25,876 nucleotides of DNA from an uncultured Clostridia bacterium (GTDB lineage Bacteria > Bacillota > Clostridia > TANB77 > CAG-508). The position numbers and the translations under genes are program-made. Location of the stretch: positions 728 to 26,603 of the forward strand of contig CARUQW010000019.1 of the NCBI GenBank assembly GCA_949077355.1, written 5' to 3'. This document shows positions 22,533-25,876 of this stretch, one piece after another (position 1 is the first letter of the stretch; every line of letters begins with the position of its first letter). The notes below the pieces were generated by a model, which ran no database searches, was not told the origin of the DNA, and saw nothing but the letters and a program-made list of their open reading frames with translations.

Positions 22533-22561
22533 ATTGTACCATATTTTACATAAAATTGCAA
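22533..22561 (-). promoter_or_regulatory. Promoter with TTTTATGTAAA spacer element (P3)
   Basis: TTGCAA (22556-22561), 17-bp spacer starting TTTTATGTAAA, TACAAT (22533-22538). Start codon is 88 bp downstream. Confidence 0.75.
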
Positions 22562-22588
22562 ATGTACTTCAGATAACACACTAACTTA

Positions 22589-22616
22589 AAAGAAGGACTT
22601 TGGTAAGCCCTTCTTT
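22589..22616 (-). terminator. Terminator of the 22638-23087 gene
   Basis: 12-bp stem (AAAGAAGGGCTT / AAGTCCTTCTTT read on the minus strand, one G-U pair, loop ACCA) followed by TTTTAAG; 21 bp past the stop. Confidence 0.78.
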
Positions 22617-22637
22617 CACGGTTAGAATAATTATTCT

Positions 22638-23087
22638 TTAATCACTTTCAATATTAAATTTTTCGACAATTGCATTAAAATCTTCTTTCGAAGTTGCAAA
22701 AAGAACAGAATTACCTTTTTGAATCAGTATTCCAAGGTCATCAGCTATCTGCTGAATCTCTTTCTGATAACGAAGATATTTACCACCGAAGTGATATTCG
22801 CCTTTTATTTCACAGTATTGTTCATGGGTCACATAGTGCCACCAGCCTTCCATCCGATTAAAAATCAGATATTCTTTAACACTGTCAAAACTTTCCTGTG
22901 ACATTACAAATGGAAGACCGCCTTCAATGTCAGTCGGTACACCTAATAAATCAGCTACTCTTTTGGCAACGAACATTTGACACAAATCGCCTTTAAAGTA
23001 ATACCGTTTTCCTCTAAAAGAAGATTTGGCGTGAGCATTTGCTAACAATCCTACAACATCAGAGTCAATTTTCATGTTTGCATTCAT
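22638..23087 (-). CDS. Hypothetical 149-residue protein
   Basis: Not recognised. 149 residues, soluble, with a Phe/Tyr-rich region (RGKRYYFKGDLCQMFVAKRVADLLGVP, then MEGWWHYVTHEQYCEIKGEYHFGGKYLRYQ). The part DIEGGLPFVMSQESFDSVKEYLIF is predicted helical. Two closely spaced ATGs (23087 and four codons later); the first has AGGAGG at the right distance. It has a promoter of the TTTTAYRTAAA group and faces the gene at 23343 divergently. Function cannot be stated. Confidence 0.7.
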   Translation of the reverse strand: MNANMKIDSDVVGLLANAHAKSSFRGKRYYFKGDLCQMFVAKRVADLLGVPTDIEGGLPFVMSQESFDSVKEYLIFNRMEGWWHYVTHEQYCEIKGEYHFGGKYLRYQKEIQQIADDLGILIQKGNSVLFATSKEDFNAIVEKFNIESD

Positions 23088-23130
23088 ATTGTATCCTCCT
23101 ATTTTTTGGCTATTGCCATATTATAATTAA

Positions 23131-23159
23131 ATTATACTACAATTCTACATAAAATTCAA
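23131..23159 (-). promoter_or_regulatory. Promoter with TTTTATGTAGA spacer element (P4)
   Basis: TTGAAT (23154-23159), 17-bp spacer with TTTATGTAGA, TATAAT (23131-23136); alternatively TTTGAA with 18 bp. Divergent from P5. Confidence 0.7.
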
Positions 23160-23220
23160 ATTAAATTATGATATAAATTTTACCTTACTTTTTCTTTAGT
23201 TTGCTCCCATATTTTCCATA

Positions 23221-23249
23221 TTCATTTTTTTATGTAAATATGGTATAAT
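23221..23249 (+). promoter_or_regulatory. Promoter with TTTTATGTAAA spacer element (P5)
   Basis: TTCATT (23221-23226), 17-bp spacer starting TTTTTATGTAAA, TATAAT (23244-23249) preceded by TGG. Weak -35, perfect -10. Confidence 0.72.
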
Positions 23250-23292
23250 ATAAATATAGGTTATTTTACTTGACCTTTAGAAAATCATTAGT

Positions 23293-23320
23293 ATTTCTGA
23301 AGGTCCACACCTTCAGAAAT
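23293..23320 (+). promoter_or_regulatory. Leader hairpin before the 23343 gene
   Basis: Perfect 11-bp stem ATTTCTGAAGG / CCTTCAGAAAT with loop TCCACA, 8 nt before the AGGAGG site. Third leader hairpin of this type. Confidence 0.6.
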
Positions 23321-23342
23321 GGATTCATTAGGAGGTGCGTCT

Positions 23343-23570
23343 ATGAAGGCATTAACAATTTATCCTAACGGAGAAGTCCATTTACGGCAATTATTGAGAA
23401 AATTGAACGATTACGGAGAAATAAATTGTGATTTTCCATCATTCTCAAAATTGTATGAAGAATGGCATAAGAAGGCCTTCCCCGGTTGTCCTGTTAACAC
23501 TATGTCAGCTATATTTAGAGATGATTGGTTTTTAGATTTTGTCAATTTCTTAGCCAACAAAGACATCTAA
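23343..23570 (+). CDS. Small hypothetical protein (75 residues)
   Basis: Not recognised. 75 residues from the ATG at 23343; an in-frame ATG at 23319 is inside the leader hairpin and before the AGGAGG site, so it is rejected. Sequence runs MKALTIYPNGEVHLRQLL ... INCDFPSFSKLYEEWHKKAFPGCPVNTMSAIFRDDWFLDFVNFLANKDI, with two Cys and several Trp/Phe; predicted alpha-helical. Strong ribosome site, own promoter and terminator argue that it is expressed. No function can be given. Confidence 0.6.
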   Translation: MKALTIYPNGEVHLRQLLRKLNDYGEINCDFPSFSKLYEEWHKKAFPGCPVNTMSAIFRDDWFLDFVNFLANKDI

Positions 23571-23590
23571 TGTAACTGATTAAAGTGAAC

Positions 23591-23640
23591 AAAAAGGAAG
23601 TAGTTGAGATTAGAAAGATTTCAACTATTTTCTTTTATTT
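23591..23640 (+). terminator. Terminator of the 23343 gene
   Basis: Imperfect stem of about 16 bp (AAAAAGGAAGTAGTTGA / TCAACTATTTTCTTTT, loop of 13 nt) followed by TATTTTTT; 20 bp past the stop. Confidence 0.7.
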
Positions 23641-23669
23641 TTTAATGGAGTAATCTAAAAATGTTATAA

Positions 23670-23698
23670 AAGCTTCCATTACAATGTAATGGAAGCTT
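23670..23698 (-). terminator. Terminator of the radical SAM gene
   Basis: Perfect 13-bp stem AAGCTTCCATTAC / GTAATGGAAGCTT, loop ATT on the minus strand, followed there by TTTTATA; 11 bp past the stop at 23710. Confidence 0.8.
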
Positions 23699-23709
23699 AA
23701 GAAATAATA

Positions 23710-24561
23710 TTACGGCTTAAAAATCACTTTGTCATTTTCGTACCATGAGCCACATACAATCCCACTTCTGTGGATTATTGCAACATTAAGAAATGTTGGT
23801 TTGCGATTTGGAACACACTCAGCTAATTTATCCCCCAAACAAATACGTACAGGAACTCCATGATACATAGAATCAATGTACACATTCCGACGTTTCTTTT
23901 CAACATTTTCAATGTCCAATTTTTGCATTGTTTTTCTGAAATTGTTGTTGGTTACTTCCGTTCCAGGTAATAAGCGATTCAAATATAACGGCACTCCTAC
24001 TATTATGAACTCATCAAGATCAAACTTCTCATCAACAGTTACTCTTATAAACAACTTTTTGCCTAAAAGTAATCTAGCCTTTTCAATTGAGAGAATTTCC
24101 TTTTGGGAGTTAAACTCCTTTTTATTTTCAGATTCGTTCAATGAATTACGGTGTAAATTCACATAGTTAATTTTTGAAATTCCGCTTAAATACCTTTCAT
24201 CAACTCCAACGCCATTTGTATTCCAAATAACAAAGGATTCTGGTAAATGTTTTTTTATCAACATCATCAACTTGTTAAAATCCACAGAGTTGAGTGTACC
24301 ACCTGTAACAGAAACATTTTTAGCATTTGGAAATTCCAAAAGTACCTTTTCGCACACTTCCATGAATTTTGCTGTACTAGTAGAATTCTTACGAAGCTGT
24401 TTGTCAATACAATATTCACAATCTGCATAACAAGGTTCTGGTAAATTGATTACAATTGTTTCAACAAAGTCTAAACATCAAATACCAAAAACATTTCTTA
24501 AGTGCTTTTCAAAACACTCTGCTCCTAATTCTTCTCGTGCCCGTAACATCTCTAAATCCAT
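23710..24561 (-). pseudogene. Radical SAM protein interrupted by an in-frame TGA
   Basis: Reading starts at the ATG at 24561, which has AAGGAGG and a promoter of the shared type, and runs 27 codons (MDLEMLRAREELGAECFEKH ...), then meets TGA at 24478-24480 (FGI-stop-CLDF). The same frame goes on without further stops to 23710. The cluster motif C-x3-C-x2-C is right after the stop (PEPCYADCEYC), followed by SVTGG (the GGE-like SAM motif) and VIWNTNGVGV. So the conserved enzyme lies wholly after the stop. An ancestral GAA or GGA at the TGA codon would restore the gene, so one substitution is enough. No start codon with a ribosome site follows the stop, so the enzyme part is probably not made. 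The stop-codon reading as Trp or selenocysteine is considered in the findings. Substrate unknown. Confidence 0.75.
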
Positions 24562-24650
24562 TTTTATTTCCTCCTTAATATTTATTGTTGTTAATCAATC
24601 ATGTTGCAAAAGCAAACATAGAAGATTTATTTAAAAAATGGTTACATTAT

Positions 24651-24679
24651 ATTTTATCATATTTACATAAAAATGTAAG
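24651..24679 (-). promoter_or_regulatory. Promoter with TTTTATGTAAA spacer element (P6)
   Basis: CTTACA (24674-24679), 17-bp spacer starting TTTTTATGTAAA, TAAAAT (24651-24656). Serves the interrupted radical SAM gene. Confidence 0.68.
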
Positions 24680-24694
24680 AAATTATATTCCCTA

Positions 24695-24714
24695 TATTTA
24701 ACTTAAGTTAAATA
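24695..24714. repeat. Perfect 20-bp palindrome
   Basis: Centred on CTTAAG between 24704 and 24705, arms of ten bases of A/T-rich sequence. It stands just upstream of the truncated recombinase remnant. Could be an operator or a recombination core. Confidence 0.7.
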
Positions 24715-24919
24715 CAAAAAAATCATTATTCTATGTAAAGTAAGTATGAAAGATATTCAAATATGGTTAGGTCATTCTAGTTATAATACTACAGCTAATA
24801 TCTATACTCATGTAGATATAGAATTAAAACAAAATTCTACTTTAGTAATTGTTAGTAGTTTAAACTTTACTGAACCTAGTCAAGATGATGGCGAAGAAGA
24901 TGAAGAAATGGAGCTATAA
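24707..24919 (+). pseudogene. Tyrosine recombinase/integrase, C-terminal remnant
   Basis: The open frame after the TAA at 24704-24706 codes for about 70 residues. From VSMKDIQIWLGHSSYNTTAN on it matches the end of a phage or Tn916-type integrase: LGHSS with the conserved His, TTANIYTHVD with the catalytic Tyr, then ELKQNSTLVIVSSLNFTEP and an acidic tail QDDGEEDEEMEL. The core and N-terminal SAM-like domains, and the Arg of the active site, are missing. The first 15 residues of the frame are not integrase. It is a 3' remnant left from a lost element. Its last 20 codons recur at 25701-25761. Confidence 0.82.
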
Positions 24920-24981
24920 AATAAAAATTGTTAGAAATGTTAGTAAATAAAAAATCCTTATTTAAGCCACTAAATAAAGAT
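24859..24981 (+). repeat. 123-bp direct repeat, copy A (recombinase 3' end)
   Basis: Matches 25701-25823 over 123 bp with three differences by eye, without gaps, 842 bp apart. It begins TTTAAACTTTACTGAACCTA and runs past the integrase stop into non-coding A/T-rich sequence ending CACTAAATAAAGAT. Confidence 0.9.
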
Positions 24982-25093
24982 TTTATAAAAATAAAATGTT
25001 GTGAATTTTGTAGAACTGCAAAATTTTTTATAATTAAAACCTCACGTACATTCTTATGAAACAATTAAAGTTCTAATGATACAAAATAAGAGG

Positions 25094-25125
25094 TATCCCT
25101 CCAGTTATACATAACTGAAGGGATA
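25094..25125 (-). terminator. Terminator of the leucine-rich-repeat gene
   Basis: 15-bp stem (TATCCCTTCAGTTAT / ATAACTGGAGGGATA on the minus strand, one T-G pair, 2-nt loop), followed by CCTCTTATTTT; about 22 bp past the stop. Confidence 0.65.
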
Positions 25126-25146
25126 TGTCAAAAAATCTGTTACAAC

Positions 25147-25563
25147 TTATCTCAATATTTCTATTATAGTTGCATGAGTCTCTTCTGCTGCCTGGTTTGC
25201 TAAGTGAAGTGGCACAACAATCTTTTTTAACCCACTGCAATGAGAAAACAAATCGCCCTTTATACTGGCAACTGTTACAGGAATTGAAATGTACTCCAGG
25301 TTTTCACAACCTGAAAATGCACCATAACCAAATTCTCGTACTCCATATGGAATCTCGAGCTTCCTTAAATTCATACAGTCAGAAAACGAGCAATACCCGA
25401 TTCTCCTTAATGTTTTAGGAAATTCTATGCTTCCAATTTTACTGTGCATAAAAGCATGGTCTCCAATAATAGTAACTCCTTCAGGAATTACTATATGCCC
25501 ACATTCATCTCTGCCATCCTCAACAATAGTTTCTACCCGAGTTGTAGTAGAAGTTTTTAACAT
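25147..25563 (-). CDS. Small BspA-type leucine-rich-repeat protein
   Basis: 138 residues, no signal peptide and no anchor, so probably cytoplasmic. Four LRR_5 repeats of about 23 residues are visible: IPEGVTIIGDHAF, FPKTLRRIGYCSFSDCMNLRKLEIP, YGVREFGYGAFSGCENLEYISIP, VTVASIKGDLFSHCSGLKKIVVP. Larger BspA-family proteins are surface proteins; this is a minimal form with a short N-terminal cap (MLKTSTTTRVETIVEDGRDECGHIV) and a short C-terminal helix. Such proteins bind other proteins. Start fixed by AAAGGAGG. It lies between the two 123-bp direct repeats and has a promoter of the TTTTAYRTAAA group, so it probably came with the mobile segment. Confidence 0.85.
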   Translation of the reverse strand: MLKTSTTTRVETIVEDGRDECGHIVIPEGVTIIGDHAFMHSKIGSIEFPKTLRRIGYCSFSDCMNLRKLEIPYGVREFGYGAFSGCENLEYISIPVTVASIKGDLFSHCSGLKKIVVPLHLANQAAEETHATIIEILR

Positions 25564-25617
25564 AAACTTTTCCTCCTTTATAATATTTTTTACAGTAGTA
25601 TATTGCTAACTAATTAC

Positions 25618-25646
25618 ATTATACTATACTTTATGTAAAATTGCAA
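25618..25646 (-). promoter_or_regulatory. Promoter with TTTTACATAAA spacer element (P7)
   Basis: TTGCAA (25641-25646), 17-bp spacer starting TTTTACATAAA, TATAAT (25618-25623). Element in the opposite half-orientation to P1-P6, as in P8. Confidence 0.78.
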
Positions 25647-25689
25647 TTTAATGTTTATATGTAGCCAAAATAAAATTTCACTTTACTAA

Positions 25690-25761
25690 ATTAGTAATAA
25701 TTTAAACTTTACTGAACCTAGTCAAGATGATGACGAAGAAGATGAAGAAATGGAGTTATAA
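25690..25761 (+). pseudogene. Second recombinase 3' remnant
   Basis: Only the last ~23 codons remain (NLNFTEPSQDDDEEDEEMEL and stop), one residue different from the first remnant (Gly to Asp). No recombinase residues other than the tail are left. Confidence 0.75.
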
Positions 25762-25823
25762 AATAAAAATTGTTAGAAATGTTAGAAAATAAAAAATCCT
25801 TATTTAAGCCACTAAATAAAGAT
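25701..25823 (+). repeat. 123-bp direct repeat, copy B
   Basis: Second copy of 24859-24981. The rest of the gene-free end (25564-25876) holds promoter P7 and a hairpin at 25835-25870; nothing else could be recognised there. Confidence 0.9.
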
Positions 25824-25834
25824 GGTTCTATAAT

Positions 25835-25870
25835 AAATGTTGGGGTAGTTAAATAATTACTTCAACATTT
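25835..25870 (+). terminator. Possible terminator at window end
   Basis: 8-bp stem AAATGTTG / CAACATTT with a 20-nt loop, followed by TTTATT, downstream of repeat copy B. Confidence 0.35.
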
Positions 25871-25876
25871 TTTATT

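Noticed and set aside
23319..23342. Upstream ATG extension of the small gene at 23343
   Set aside because: The earlier ATG overlaps the leader hairpin and precedes the AGGAGG site by about 10 bases, so initiation at 23343 fits better.
24478..24480. TGA read as selenocysteine or as Trp in the radical SAM gene
   Set aside because: No convincing stem-loop of the bacterial SECIS type follows, the residue is not at a known Sec position, and all other genes use TGG for Trp and end at standard stops.
24720..24750. CTATGTAAAG near the recombinase remnant as a ninth shared promoter
   Set aside because: No -10 at the right distance (TATGAA only) and no clear -35; the sequence is inside the frame of the remnant.
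24876..25064. Minus-strand frame of 62 codons over the recombinase remnant
   Set aside because: No ribosome site and no domain; it lies opposite the integrase 3' end and the A/T-rich repeat.

Overview
The window is AT-rich DNA from a low-GC Firmicute, most likely a clostridium of the gut type. The evidence is AGGAGG-type ribosome binding sites, near-perfect TTGACA-N17-TATAAT promoters, CIRCE-controlled hrcA-grpE-dnaK-dnaJ, and Bacillus/Clostridium-type families such as TypA, Asp23-like and DUF1385 proteins. No rRNA, tRNA or CRISPR array was seen. The species cannot be named from the sequence.

Positions 1-3.2 kb: a truncated U32 peptidase-family gene (probable tRNA U34 hydroxylation, TrhP-like) and a TrmR-like tRNA methyltransferase lie on the minus strand. 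Two plus-strand accessory genes sit between them: an Asp-rich repeat protein and a divergent RelA/SpoT-domain protein. Positions 3.2-10.3 kb: minus-strand housekeeping genes. A consensus promoter at 10250-10278 drives a small ORF, rlmN, a P-loop/Asp23-like fusion, an HD hydrolase, cmk and plsC. typA follows with its own consensus promoter and a very long leader hairpin. Positions 10.4-13.2 kb: a three-gene set (esterase with an apparent N-terminal frameshift, condensation-type acyltransferase, DUF6320-like membrane protein). Positions 13.3-18.9 kb: the heat-shock operon hrcA-grpE-CYTH-dnaK-dnaJ, with two CIRCE operators and an inserted CYTH phosphatase-type gene.

Positions 19.0-25.9 kb are accessory. 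They hold a small helical protein, a YgeA-type Asp/Glu racemase, a DUF1385 membrane protein, three genes of unknown function, a radical SAM gene broken by an in-frame TGA, a truncated tyrosine recombinase, a small BspA-type leucine-rich-repeat gene, and a 123-bp direct repeat carrying the recombinase 3' end twice. This part is a degraded integration region and looks slightly more GC-rich by eye.

The most interesting signal is a shared promoter. Eight promoters, all in front of accessory genes (two at 0.7-1.4 kb and six at 20-26 kb), carry the near-palindrome TTTTAYRTAAA in the spacer, just after the -35 hexamer and normally 17 bp from the -10. The housekeeping promoters in the same window lack it. 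This suggests an uncharacterised regulon under one DNA-binding regulator or a specialised polymerase form. A second layer is a family of long inverted repeats (25-39 bp arms) in five intergenic sites of the housekeeping part. Three of these share a TTT(T/A)GGGAC or TTTTGGGGAC core and resemble REP/RAYT-type palindromes.
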